Source: JBBDYG01 sp040901765
Lineage (GTDB): Bacteria > Planctomycetota > Planctomycetia > Pirellulales > Lacipirellulaceae
Assembly: GCA_040901765.1 (NCBI GenBank)
Contig: JBBDYG010000015.1
Span: 136,860-200,859 of the forward strand
Length of the DNA stretch: 64,000 nt
Reading direction: 5' to 3'
Positions 1 through 8,236 of the stretch are shown one piece after another. The position numbers and the translations under genes were made by a program. The notes beneath the pieces are model-generated. The model worked only from the letters and a program-made list of their open reading frames with translations. It did no database searches and had not been told where the DNA came from. The number at the start of each line of letters is the position of its first letter. The stretch's first letter is position 1.

Positions 1-900
1 CGTCCTGGCGGCGAACGACCAGGAGATATCGGACGACCTGGACAACCGGGTGACCGGCCGGGCGATATCGCTCGACCCGGTCGACCCGGCGATCGACCCG
101 GCGATTTTAGTCGGCCGGGACAACCGGGTGATCGGCCACTCCGTCCTGGCGATAGAGAATTCGCTCAGAATCTTCCTAGCCGCATTCCGGATCGAAATCA
201 GTGGCAAGATTGGCGCACCGACCACCGGGACGATGTCTTAAGTAACTGGCACAATCATGCCGGCGATTACGACGATTGGTTCGGCGACGAGTGGTGGATT
301 GCCAATCACCTCGACGACCTTTACGACGACGATTTCAACTATTGGGCTTGGGCTGCGTGGCCGGCGACGATTGGCTGGGTGAACTACGGCTGGACCGAGC
401 CCGTGTACTACAACTACGGCGAGAACGTTTACTATGAGGACGGCTCCGTTTACTACGGCGATCAACCGGTAGCAACCGAAGTCGAATACGCGGAGCAAGC
501 CGAAGCCATTGCTACGAGCGTTCCGGAAAGTAAGCCGGCGGACGAAGACTGGATGCCGCTAGGTGTATTCGCCCTGACAGCCGATGGTGAACCAACCGGG
601 GCCGAGCCCACCATGTTTATGCAGCTCGCCGTGAGCAAGCAAGGTATCATTAACGGCACGTTTCAGAACACGGCAACGAAATCGGTTCAAGCGATCGAAG
701 GGATGGTCGACAAACAAACCCAGCGCGCCGCGTGGACAGCGACTGGCAAAACCCGCCCGTTGATCGAAACAGGGATCGTCAACCTAACGCAAGACACGAC
801 TCCAGTACTCGTCCACTTTGCCGATGGCACGACGCAGCAATGGCTGCTGATTCGGATGGACAAACCCGGTTCCACAGAAGTAGCCACCCCCCCGAAATGA
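1..900 (+). CDS. Collagen-like, Trp/Tyr-rich planctomycete surface protein (5' truncated by window edge)
   Basis: The frame is open from the first base to a TGA at 898-900, so the N-terminus lies outside the window. About the first 50 visible residues are Gly-Pro-Asp-Arg repeats of the type GQPGDRPGD, resembling collagen-like or low-complexity stalks. They are followed by an acidic stretch rich in Trp, Tyr and Asp (roughly residues 70-150), then a C-terminal globular part of about 100 residues starting near WMPLGVFALTADGE. This build matches large planctomycete proteins often annotated as mu-protocadherin-like surface proteins. That match is from memory of the family and the function is unknown. 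It is probably exported and cell-envelope associated, but the signal peptide would be upstream of the window. An internal ATG at 379 is not the true start because the open frame and the repeat pattern continue upstream. Confidence 0.8.
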   Translation, partial: RPGGERPGDIGRPGQPGDRPGDIARPGRPGDRPGDFSRPGQPGDRPLRPGDREFAQNLPSRIPDRNQWQDWRTDHRDDVLSNWHNHAGDYDDWFGDEWWIANHLDDLYDDDFNYWAWAAWPATIGWVNYGWTEPVYYNYGENVYYEDGSVYYGDQPVATEVEYAEQAEAIATSVPESKPADEDWMPLGVFALTADGEPTGAEPTMFMQLAVSKQGIINGTFQNTATKSVQAIEGMVDKQTQRAAWTATGKTRPLIETGIVNLTQDTTPVLVHFADGTTQQWLLIRMDKPGSTEVATPPK

Positions 901-1009
901 CGAAGCATTGTGCCGCGATACGTTGTGGCCCGGCAAGTCCACAGCGACAAAGGTCTGGCCGACTATTTCCTCTTGCTTGCGATTAAGGCGCTAATCAGGC
1001 CGGACCGTA

Positions 1010-1867
1010 TCACGGCGCTTCCTCAGTTGTGTCGCTCAGGCGGAAGATCGTCGATTGTTCATCCGCGCGGTCGATTCGATACCGGTCGCTGTAGCCAGAA
1101 TCGTCGCGATGCCAATGGCAGAATACATTGTGATAGCGGCACGCCCAGCCGAACTTTGGCAGCACATCGTGACGTGTCGTATGGGAAAGCGAATCGAGAA
1201 TGCTCGCCTTGTGTCGTTCGATTAACTCCCATTGGACTCCGCACGTGTCTTGAGTTGCCTCTAGATAATTAACAAACCACCACCCATCAACGTCGCGGCA
1301 GATCGCTTGAGGTGCAACAGCGGCGAGTCGGTCCGCGTCTGCGCGATACGAATTCATGATTACTTGTTGCAGTGGCTCAGAGAGGATGACTCGAGGCACG
1401 ATGGAGGCCTTCGATTCAAGCTGGTAGCACTCGATTAATGCCGATCCGAAAATGATCTCGTCGGTCAAACAAATGAGCCCCTGGGTCAGCGCACCACGCA
1501 CGAAGAACCCATTCATGACCATTCGGAGTTGGTATCTCTGTGCGCAGCGAATGATGAACCACGCGGCGGACGCATGATCGACAGTCTTGTCATCAAATGC
1601 ATAACCTAAAGCCAAATTGTCGCTGAAGAACTTAGTCGCCCAGCGGTGCGCCGGTGCACTTTCGCCGTCCGTGAAAGACTTGCGAACGAAATCCCTGGAA
1701 TCGTCAATCGCGGTGGCAATCTTGTCGAGCAGAAGTTGCGCGTCTTCCGTCGTCGCGCACGATGTTGAGGCCTGCGAAAAGCCGAGAATATCGAGGAAGG
1801 CGACAATCGACGTTCGCAGCCGTGGTCGCCCGGCCTCGTCTAAATACGCAGTTGTGGATTCGGACAT
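1010..1867 (-). CDS. Nucleotidyl-cyclase-like hypothetical protein
   Basis: A 285-residue soluble protein. A strong ribosome binding site, GGAGGAGAG, lies just before the ATG at 1867. Near residue 24 it has VAFLDILGFS, which resembles the first metal-binding motif of class III nucleotidyl cyclases (F-x-D-I-x-G-F). A second acidic motif, FFSDNLALG, lies near residue 84, and a glycine-bearing segment FVRGALTQG lies near 126, in the spacing expected for a cyclase-like fold. No other domain is recognisable and there is no membrane segment. Related proteins with FxDILGFS and RGA(x)xG motifs are usually annotated as hypothetical. Whether it makes a nucleotide signal, binds nucleotide or is inactive cannot be said. 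It sits 102 bases downstream of the GH130 gene on the same strand, but a functional link is not evident. Confidence 0.75.
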   Translation of the reverse strand: MSESTTAYLDEAGRPRLRTSIVAFLDILGFSQASTSCATTEDAQLLLDKIATAIDDSRDFVRKSFTDGESAPAHRWATKFFSDNLALGYAFDDKTVDHASAAWFIIRCAQRYQLRMVMNGFFVRGALTQGLICLTDEIIFGSALIECYQLESKASIVPRVILSEPLQQVIMNSYRADADRLAAVAPQAICRDVDGWWFVNYLEATQDTCGVQWELIERHKASILDSLSHTTRHDVLPKFGWACRYHNVFCHWHRDDSGYSDRYRIDRADEQSTIFRLSDTTEEAP

Positions 1868-1969
1868 AACTCTCCTCCATTAGCCGATCGTACAAAATCA
1901 TTCCACGGGAACCGACGTCGCATTCCAGATTTCCGCGGCATATTCGAGCGATAAGAAACCAGACTCGAC

Positions 1970-3427
1970 TTAGTTCCTCGGCTTGAGCGTATCCAGCAGT
2001 TCGTGGAGATCGATTACGGCGATGCTGGTGGCGGAGTCGCTCATTGCGTAGGGAAGGACTAGGACTCCCTCGTGAATCATGCCGCCGCACGAGTAGACGA
2101 CATTCGGAACATAACCGATACGCTCCTTTCCCGAAGGAACGAGCAGCGGTTCGCTGGTCTGACCGATCACGCGGGAAGGGTCGTCATGGTCCAGCAGGGT
2201 AGCCCCAATGCAGTATTGGCGCATCGGGCCCACGCCGTGCGTCAATAGGAGCCAGCCGCCCTCGGTTTCGAGGGGTGATCCGCAATTGCCGATCTGGATC
2301 ACCTCCCATGGAAATCTTGGCGTCTGCAGTAGCCGGGCGCTGTCCCACGTAAGCACGTCGTCCGACTCCATGTAGTAGAGGTTTTCGTTGTCCAGACGCG
2401 AAACCATTGCATACTTGCCGCCGATCTTCCGCGGAAACAGCGCCATTCCCTTGTTCTTCGCACAGCTTCCCCTGAGCACGTGAATCTCGATGCTCCCTCC
2501 CTCCTGGTAGTCGAGGAGCTGGGGAAAGATTCTAAACCCGTCGTACGCTGTGTAGGTACCGTAGTAACGGAACGAACCATCGTCGCAGGTGAAGCGCACC
2601 AGGCGCATGTCCTCGATCCCATGCCGCTCATTCTCTGAAAATGGAAAGATAACGAGCTCCGAAATATCAGCGCCCGTCGGTAGGTTGAGTCGGTAATTTG
2701 CCTGCGCCAGCCCGAGAAGGGCGTCATTTGATTCCTCCAACTTGCCCGAGATTGGCGCGTTGGTCCGAACTTGATCGATGGCGTCGGAGAGCTGTGCCCG
2801 CGTGAACACTTTGCCAAGGAGGGCCATCGTGCCCTCGGTATGGACGGTCCATGCGCCGATCGCGTGCAATTCACGGACGAAGCGATCCTTTTCAAAGCGC
2901 TCCGGCGCCCCCGCCGCCAACGGCCTACTGTATTGGCCGGGCGGGTCAACGCTGACCCCGCCTTGGGCGTCGATGACGCCCCGGCGAAAGACAATCGACG
3001 AAACGTGACCCTCGCCGGTTGCGCGCAGGCTCATGAGGAATCGCACTGATCCGGATGGCACGCCGGCTTGATCAATCGCAGTCACCATCGAGGGATTGAA
3101 AAGCGCGGCCGACTCGATCGCGTACTCCATCGTGAAGCAGGCGCCGATGAGCTGCCGCAGCCGATCGCTGACTTCACCCGGACTCGAAATATGATGTTTG
3201 ACCAAATCAAAGTGGCGGAGAAAGACATCCTCGATATCCGGGTGCAGCGGTTCAAAGTTGCTTTTGATGCCGGTCAGGAGCGACTCGATCTTGGCCTCGG
3301 GAATCGCTGACAGTCTCTTGATAATGTCCCTGATTCGGTTCTCATCTCCCGGGCCAAAGAACCGAGTGATAACCCGGCTTGGATCTGGCAGCAATTGGAT
3401 CGGTAGTCGAGTCACGCGCACCGTCAT
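1970..3427 (-). CDS. Glycoside hydrolase family 130-like protein (phosphorylase or glycosidase)
   Basis: A 485-residue protein. The C-terminal 260 residues carry family GH130 hallmarks: GIEDMRLVRF (residues about 264-273) with the conserved acidic residue of this family, a following YYGTYTAYDG strand, KNKGMALFPRKIGGKY, and a glycine-rich GNCGSPLETEGGWLLLTHG segment. It ends with the usual NVVYSCGG...LVLPYAMSD blades. GH130 enzymes are five-bladed beta-propellers that mostly phosphorolyse beta-mannosides, and some hydrolyse them. The N-terminal 200 residues form a mainly helical extension not found in the shorter members, so the substrate is uncertain. No signal peptide is visible, so it is probably cytoplasmic. 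The start has only a weak upstream ribosome site. A long gap follows upstream and no sugar transporter is adjacent. Confidence 0.82.
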   Translation of the reverse strand: MTVRVTRLPIQLLPDPSRVITRFFGPGDENRIRDIIKRLSAIPEAKIESLLTGIKSNFEPLHPDIEDVFLRHFDLVKHHISSPGEVSDRLRQLIGACFTMEYAIESAALFNPSMVTAIDQAGVPSGSVRFLMSLRATGEGHVSSIVFRRGVIDAQGGVSVDPPGQYSRPLAAGAPERFEKDRFVRELHAIGAWTVHTEGTMALLGKVFTRAQLSDAIDQVRTNAPISGKLEESNDALLGLAQANYRLNLPTGADISELVIFPFSENERHGIEDMRLVRFTCDDGSFRYYGTYTAYDGFRIFPQLLDYQEGGSIEIHVLRGSCAKNKGMALFPRKIGGKYAMVSRLDNENLYYMESDDVLTWDSARLLQTPRFPWEVIQIGNCGSPLETEGGWLLLTHGVGPMRQYCIGATLLDHDDPSRVIGQTSEPLLVPSGKERIGYVPNVVYSCGGMIHEGVLVLPYAMSDSATSIAVIDLHELLDTLKPRN

Positions 3428-3855
3428 CGGGAGTTACCCTGAGTTTTGAGCGACGCGGCGGCTCCCGCGCGGCAGGACTTAATTCGGCCGTTTACCGAAA
3501 GTTTCGGAAGAAGGACTCGAACCTTCACGCCCTTGCGGGCACTGGATGTTGAGTCCCGACCTCCCCACGTTACTTCTGAACTGCAAAGCATTGCATTTGC
3601 GTCGCAAAGCCTTCTCAGGAAATGAGATCGCGAAGGGACGACGTTGCGGCTGCATTGTACCAACGTTGAGTAACGTGGCCAACAGTGTCTCCAATTTGTC
3701 CCCACTTATGCGCGGCTACGCCTGCCCCAATTCACATCATCTTCCGGTGACGACCCGTTCTGCATATCGTGACCAAAGCAGTCCTCGTGTGCGAGCTGTG
3801 GATGCAGAGCGCGAAAGAGAGGATGGACCTCACCACACACTTCAAAGGGAACCGC
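3428..3855. other. Intergenic region without a protein gene; contains a tRNA-Leu 3' fragment
   Basis: I see no convincing protein gene between the GH130 gene and the exporter gene. Open frames here lack a ribosome site and family resemblance. The region carries the partial tRNA described separately at 3502-3557. The remainder shows nothing I can name. Confidence 0.6.
3502..3557 (-). pseudogene. 3' half of a tRNA-Leu (CAA-like anticodon loop); remnant
   Basis: Read on the minus strand, the sequence runs from an anticodon loop CTCAACA (anticodon would be CAA) through a class II variable arm TGCCCGCAAGGGCG. A perfect T-arm follows (stem GAAGG/CCTTC around loop TTCGAGT, 3510-3526), then a 3' acceptor strand TTCCGAA with an A discriminator. 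The D-arm and 5' acceptor strand that should precede it are absent: the upstream sequence has no GGTGGAATTGGTAGAC-like segment and nothing pairs with TTCCGAA. A 3' tRNA half is what an integrase-mediated insertion leaves as an attachment-site duplicate. No integrase gene is in the window, so this origin is inference. Confidence 0.65.
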
Positions 3856-5109
3856 TCATCCTTTGGATGCGGGCGTACCTTGCGGGCCAGCCAGCATCGG
3901 TACTACCCGTGCTGCAATGATTAGTCCCAACGCAAGCGCGGCGACAACCAAGCACGCCTGCAACGCATCGCCAAGAGTCCTGGCAATCGCCGGTAACTCA
4001 ATTTTATCTTGCAGCCGGATCAATTGAAGCGATCCTGCCAAGGCGCGATAGATTTGTATCCCTGGCATCATAGTCACGGCTCCGGCGAACGAAATGACTG
4101 CGATGGGTAGCTTGTAGGACCGGGCAATCAATGCAGAGACAACGCCAACTGCAAGCCCGCCCACAAATGTTGCGACTTCTAGTCTCCAGCCTGCCTCCAA
4201 GGCTAGGAAGCGAAGTCCGTGGCCTATCATTCCTCCCGCGGTGGCCAGGCCAACTTGCGGCCAAGCCGTGTTGTAGAACACTGCGAAGCCGATAGTAACA
4301 ATCCCGGCCAGGATCATATCGGAAAAGACATTAAGATGGTCGGTACTTACAGTTTGTTCAGCCAAAGGGATTGCCGGAAGTGTCAGCTCAATGCCAGCGA
4401 CAATTCCGAGTGCACTCGCGACTAAGATGCTGGTGGCTAAACCCAGTCGCGCGAGACCCATCGGTATGAAATTGTCGACCAGATCCAGTGATCCGTTGAT
4501 GAAATGCGGCCCCGGTATGAGCATCAGCGAGGGTACGATCAAAACAAGGCCCGGTGTATGAGTCCAGCCGAGTCGAATTGCTAGGCCGCCAAGAGCAGCT
4601 CCGATGAAGGCGGCGGTCAGCGGCAGCGTGAACAAATTGAAGTGGCGTATGCCCAGTTGCTGCCGGGCGAAAAGTCCGAGCCCCGTCGACAGTCCAGCCA
4701 TCATAACGGCGCCGGCGTCTGCACCCAGCAGGCCTGCGAGGCCGGCGGCCGCGAATCCAAGAAGCAATACAGCCAACCAGCGTGAATGCCGAGGTGTGTC
4801 AGCTTCAACACGCTTCAATTGGGCCAATGCTGTGGACGGCTCAAGCTCTCCGCCGCACACGCGACTGAGGATCGAGTGGACACGCGTTTGAAGCGCCGCA
4901 TTATAGCGCAGTTCTCGGACCGGCATCAGCAGCGGCCCGTTTACGTTCAGGGACACAGCCACTCCACCATACGATACAACTACGTCGCACTTCTCAGCAG
5001 TTAGCGCCCGACTGGTCGCTTCGAGCGTGCGGTGAATTTCCCCGGTCGATTCGTTGTACTCAAGCAACAGCCGACCTGCGTTCCCCAATATTTCGGTTGC
5101 CAGATTCAA
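3856..5109 (-). CDS. ThrE-type threonine/serine exporter family protein
   Basis: A 417-residue membrane protein. The N-terminal soluble part (about 1-100) has the ThrE/DUF1212 pattern LLLEYNESTGEIHRTLEATS...VVVSYGGVAVSL, followed by about ten hydrophobic segments. The C-terminal half has MMPGIQIYRALAG, typical of the second ThrE (DUF3815-like) half. Both halves are thus fused in one chain, as in Corynebacterium ThrE, which exports threonine and serine. The protein begins with TTG at 5109. A GGAAA stretch lies about 10 bases upstream and no in-frame ATG gives a better N-terminus. It follows phosphofructokinase by 44 bases on the same strand and is likely co-transcribed with it. The exported substrate here is inferred only from the family. 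Confidence 0.85.
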   Translation of the reverse strand: MNLATEILGNAGRLLLEYNESTGEIHRTLEATSRALTAEKCDVVVSYGGVAVSLNVNGPLLMPVRELRYNAALQTRVHSILSRVCGGELEPSTALAQLKRVEADTPRHSRWLAVLLLGFAAAGLAGLLGADAGAVMMAGLSTGLGLFARQQLGIRHFNLFTLPLTAAFIGAALGGLAIRLGWTHTPGLVLIVPSLMLIPGPHFINGSLDLVDNFIPMGLARLGLATSILVASALGIVAGIELTLPAIPLAEQTVSTDHLNVFSDMILAGIVTIGFAVFYNTAWPQVGLATAGGMIGHGLRFLALEAGWRLEVATFVGGLAVGVVSALIARSYKLPIAVISFAGAVTMMPGIQIYRALAGSLQLIRLQDKIELPAIARTLGDALQACLVVAALALGLIIAARVVPMLAGPQGTPASKG

Positions 5110-5153
5110 GTAACTTAATTTCCTATTTCGCGTACGAGTGTCGGGGCGAACGA

Positions 5154-6236
5154 TCAGTCGCCAAGACAGATTCCCAATGCGCGAGCCGTGCGAACAAAAC
5201 TTCCGTCCGGTCGAACGGTTTTCAATCTTCCAACCGCTTCACTGATTTTGACTGACCCCATTTGCGAACCTTGAAATGCGACCATCTTGCCGAAGTCCTT
5301 GGCAGCAATGAGTTCCACTGCCTGAGCGCCGAAAATTGAGCAGAGTGCGCGGTCAAAGCTGGTTGGGCTGCCGCCGCGCTGGAGATGCCCCAGCACGCAG
5401 ACTCGTGCCTCTTTGCCGGATCGAGTTTCGATCTCTGTCGCCACAGCCGCACCGATGCCACCGAGGCGGGCTTCCCGATTTTCGACGGTGCCGGAAGATG
5501 TTACGAAATCGCCTCCCTTTTCCCGCGCGCCTTCTGCAACAACGACGATCGTGAATTGTTTACCGTTGTTCTCGCGGTCCTGAATCTTGCGGCAAATGGC
5601 TTCGTAGCTAAACGGAATTTCGGGAATCAGAATGACGTCGGCTCCGCCCGCGACCCCAGCAAATATGGCGATCCACCCAGCATAGCGCCCCATCAACTCC
5701 AGGACCATCACCCGACGGTGGCTTTCGGCCGTCGTGTGTAGGCGGTCGATCGCATCGGTGGCGCAGGCGACGGCCGAGTCGAATCCAAACGTCCAAAGCG
5801 TGCCTTCGAGGTCGTTATCGATGGTCTTGGGGACGCCGACGATCGGTATGCCATATTCATGAAACTGTTGAGCGATGCTGAGCGACCCGTCACCGCCGAT
5901 CGCAACAAGTGCCGACAGTCCGAGTTCTGACATCCCGCGTTTGACGTTGTCGAGCAACTCCGTAGGCAGGCCCCGGCTTTCACCGTGACCGACTTTGGCA
6001 GTAAATTGTCCACGGTTTGCCGTGCCCAGAATCGTGCCGCCACGGACTAAGAGGCCGTCTAGCGCGTGATAATCGAGGAGTCGAGAATTGCAGGGCGGCA
6101 GCAAACCGTCGTATCCGCCGATGATGCCGATGGTCTCCCAATCGCGTTGTGCGGCCGCCTTGGCAACTGAACGAATCACGGCATTCAATCCTGGACAGTC
6201 GCCGCCGCCGATCACAACACCGATTCGTATGCTCAT
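5154..6236 (-). CDS. pfkA: 6-phosphofructokinase (group III type signature)
   Basis: A 360-residue PFK that phosphorylates fructose 6-phosphate in glycolysis. It has the glycine-rich start GVVIGGGDCPGLNAVIR, GGDGS at 114-118, PKTIDND at 136-142 with the catalytic Asp, FGFDSA, and MGRYAGWIA. A Gly in GGDGS is typical of ATP-using enzymes, whereas the Lys of PKTIDND is typical of PPi-using or mixed-substrate group III enzymes. The phosphoryl donor therefore cannot be fixed from sequence alone. AAGGA about 9 bases before the ATG supports the start. It lies between the PPK2 gene and the exporter gene, all on one strand. The polyphosphate kinase neighbour makes a PPi or polyphosphate connection tempting, but this is inference. 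Confidence 0.92.
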   Translation of the reverse strand: MSIRIGVVIGGGDCPGLNAVIRSVAKAAAQRDWETIGIIGGYDGLLPPCNSRLLDYHALDGLLVRGGTILGTANRGQFTAKVGHGESRGLPTELLDNVKRGMSELGLSALVAIGGDGSLSIAQQFHEYGIPIVGVPKTIDNDLEGTLWTFGFDSAVACATDAIDRLHTTAESHRRVMVLELMGRYAGWIAIFAGVAGGADVILIPEIPFSYEAICRKIQDRENNGKQFTIVVVAEGAREKGGDFVTSSGTVENREARLGGIGAAVATEIETRSGKEARVCVLGHLQRGGSPTSFDRALCSIFGAQAVELIAAKDFGKMVAFQGSQMGSVKISEAVGRLKTVRPDGSFVRTARALGICLGD

Positions 6237-6251
6237 TTTGTCGTTCCTTTT

Positions 6252-6407
6252 CTATTTGGGCTGCGCAGGCTGAAGATGCTCGGTAATTGCCCGATCCAAC
6301 GACATTTGCCAACCGAACTGGCAAACTTTCTCTTCCACGGTCGCAGGAAGGTCGTTCGAATCGAGATCATGTGAGTCTCTCAGAACGACAGGAGAATAGC
6401 GTGCCAT
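6252..6407 (-). CDS. Small hypothetical protein downstream of PPK2
   Basis: A 51-codon open frame starts with an ATG 8 bases after the PPK2 stop codon and ends 15 bases before the phosphofructokinase start, filling the gap between two clearly co-directional genes. The protein is hydrophilic, begins MARYSPVVLRDSHDLD and ends in LQPAQPK. I recognise no family. Position and fit in the operon argue for a real gene. The lack of a clear ribosome site and the short length argue for caution. Confidence 0.35.
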   Translation of the reverse strand: MARYSPVVLRDSHDLDSNDLPATVEEKVCQFGWQMSLDRAITEHLQPAQPK

Positions 6408-6414
6408 GGTTTCA

Positions 6415-7233
6415 TCACGACCGTTCGTACTTTTCAGGCACAAACCTGCGGCCGTTCAACGTGGCTTGGTCGTCGAAGGCTCCCTTCTGCGAGCGTTTAG
6501 GCAGCCGGATTTCCTCCCGCGGCAGCTTCTTGTACGGAATCTGGCTCAGCAGATGAGTAATGCAGTTGAGCCGGGCCCGCTTCTTATCGTCGGAGCGTAG
6601 AATATTCCATGGCGCGTGTTTCGTGTCCGTGGCGTCGAGCATAACGTCGCGGGCACGGGAGTATTGAAACCAGCGGGCGCGAGACGGCAAGTCGATAGGG
6701 CTGAGTTTCCACTGCCGTACCGGATCGGTGATGCGGGCCAAGAATCGCCGCTCCTGTTCCTCGTTGGATACCTCTAGCCAATATTTGAGCAGGAGAATGC
6801 CGCCGTCGACGATGTACTTCTCGATCTCCGGGCACAATTCAAGGAAGTGCTGATGCTGCTCTTTCGTGCAGAAGCCCATCACGTGTTCGACCCCGGCGCG
6901 GTTGTACCAACTGCGGTCAAATATCACCACCTCGCCGGCAGCCGGAAAATGTTGCATGTACCGCTGCATGTACATCTGGCTCTTCTCCCGATCGGAGGGG
7001 GTGGGTAGCGCAACAACGCGAAATACGCGCGGGCTGACGCGCTCGGTAATGGCGCGGATCGTCCCACCCTTGCCCGCGCCGTCGCGGCCCTCAAACACGA
7101 TGATGACGCGCAGCCCTTTGGCCTTCACCCACTCTTGCAGCGTACAAAGCTCGGCCTGAAGATGTCGAAGTTCCTTCTCGTACTGCTTGCGATCCAGCTT
7201 AGGCGCACCGTCGTGAATGTGTTTTTTCGACAT
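6415..7233 (-). CDS. ppk2: Polyphosphate kinase 2 family protein
   Basis: A 272-residue PPK2 that transfers phosphate between polyphosphate and nucleotides. It shows Walker A GRDGAGKGGT (residues 49-58), the lid region with PTPSDREKSQMYMQRYMQHFPAAGE cut here into PTPSDREKSQ and QHFPAAGE, Walker B VIFDRSWYNRAG (103-114), and the conserved KYWLEVSNEEQ and DLPSRARW segments. I chose the ATG at 7233, preceded by AGAAGGGC at proper spacing. The upstream ATG at 7275 would overlap the stop region of the previous gene and adds a non-conserved tail. It lies 45 bases after the YHS-like gene and is followed by a small open frame and phosphofructokinase. One-domain PPK2 enzymes favour either ADP or GDP, or AMP. 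The class cannot be settled here. Confidence 0.93.
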   Translation of the reverse strand: MSKKHIHDGAPKLDRKQYEKELRHLQAELCTLQEWVKAKGLRVIIVFEGRDGAGKGGTIRAITERVSPRVFRVVALPTPSDREKSQMYMQRYMQHFPAAGEVVIFDRSWYNRAGVEHVMGFCTKEQHQHFLELCPEIEKYIVDGGILLLKYWLEVSNEEQERRFLARITDPVRQWKLSPIDLPSRARWFQYSRARDVMLDATDTKHAPWNILRSDDKKRARLNCITHLLSQIPYKKLPREEIRLPKRSQKGAFDDQATLNGRRFVPEKYERS

Positions 7234-7278
7234 GCGTGATGTGCCCTTCTGGGAATAACGAGGTCGCCAGACCAAACA

Positions 7279-7926
7279 TTATTTCGCCGCCGCCTGTTTC
7301 TCTTGGAACATCCGGCGCGTTTCTTCGCCAATGAAGTAGTGCGTTTTGCCCTCCGACTCCAGTGTCGCACCGGCTGCGAACTTCGGAAAACGCACGTGGG
7401 CAATAGGATCCTCAACCATATGTTTCTGTAAGTAGTATTGGTTCTCATGAAGAGACAGATAAGTCTGCACGAATTGCACCAGTCGATCATCAATCCACTG
7501 TGCAATTGTGTCGTCGTTGACGGCATCTAAGGGCAACGCCAATTCTGCATGGGACTCGTATTGCATCAGGATCGGCATGATCTGCAAATCGTAATTGAGA
7601 ATAATCTGCTGAACGTCCTGATCTGTCGTGGCCGAAAGGCGCAACTGAACGTGAGCCAGCTCCGTCTTAAACTCATACGTTGCCGCGCGCTGGGTCGGCC
7701 CCGCCGACGGCGTCACTTTGACCCGATCGCCGAAGCGCTTAGCGAAGGCCTCCAATCGCGGCCGCCAGACTTCGCGAAGGCGATTCAAAGTTTGTTCAAA
7801 CTTTTCCAACCTTTGCTGGCGGTCGCGATACACCTCCATTTGTTGCGACTGATTCTTCTTAATCCGCTCTTCAACAGCGGTAAATTCCTTGTCGATACGG
7901 CTGAGCAGTTCTTCAATTTTGGGCAT
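7279..7926 (-). CDS. Coiled-coil protein with a cysteine-less YHS-like C-terminal domain
   Basis: A 215-residue protein with a good ribosome site (AAAAGGTG) before ATG 7926. The N-terminal 60 residues are charged and helical (IDKEFTAVEERIKKNQ...), predicted coiled coil. The middle is alpha/beta with no family that I know. The last 45 residues, from VEDPIAHVRFPKF through EGKTHYFIGEETRRMFQEK, line up with the YHS metal-binding domain (DPVCGM...GKTYYFCSEECRKKF). All three cysteines of that pattern are replaced: A/H in the first, I in HYFIG, T in EET. So the fold may be kept while classical metal binding is lost. It heads the PPK2-PFK run and its role there is unknown. Confidence 0.75.
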   Translation of the reverse strand: MPKIEELLSRIDKEFTAVEERIKKNQSQQMEVYRDRQQRLEKFEQTLNRLREVWRPRLEAFAKRFGDRVKVTPSAGPTQRAATYEFKTELAHVQLRLSATTDQDVQQIILNYDLQIMPILMQYESHAELALPLDAVNDDTIAQWIDDRLVQFVQTYLSLHENQYYLQKHMVEDPIAHVRFPKFAAGATLESEGKTHYFIGEETRRMFQEKQAAAK

Positions 7927-7955
7927 GGTTCACCTTTTCCCTCTTTGATGAATTC

Positions 7956-8162
7956 CTATTCAAGTCGCACGTGACCCGCATTCAACGGGAACAAATGCAA
8001 AATCTCAATACGCGGCGTGACGTCGGCTGACACCGTCAGTAAGCCCTTAATCGTACCGCACTTTCCAGAGGCGTCACAACCCTTGAACACCACGAAAACG
8101 TGCAAGCCCTTTTCAGAAAGATGGTGTTGCCATCGGAGCGAACAATCGCTTGAGGTGCGCAA
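7956..8162 (-). pseudogene. Fragment of a second polyphosphate kinase 2 gene
   Basis: A 68-codon stretch reads LSEKGLHVFVVFKGCDASGK and CGTIKGLLTVSADVTPRIEI, which matches the Walker A region of PPK2 (compare GLRVIIVFEGRDGAGKGGTI in the intact gene about 800 bases away). It stops after LFPLNAGHVRLE and lacks the lid, Walker B and everything beyond. The Walker glycine is replaced by Cys (SGKCGT). This is a degraded N-terminal piece of a paralogue, not a functional kinase. Its presence suggests an old tandem duplication of ppk2 followed by decay. Confidence 0.7.
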
Positions 8163-8236
8163 GCGTAGGCTGTACCATTATAACCAACAATCAGCGACCT
8201 GCTGAATCGTTTGACTTCTCCCGTCAGGAGGCTGCC

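Noticed and set aside
3546..3920. A 124-codon open frame in the gap with the tRNA fragment
   Set aside because: It reads across the tRNA remnant, has no ribosome site and no recognisable protein.
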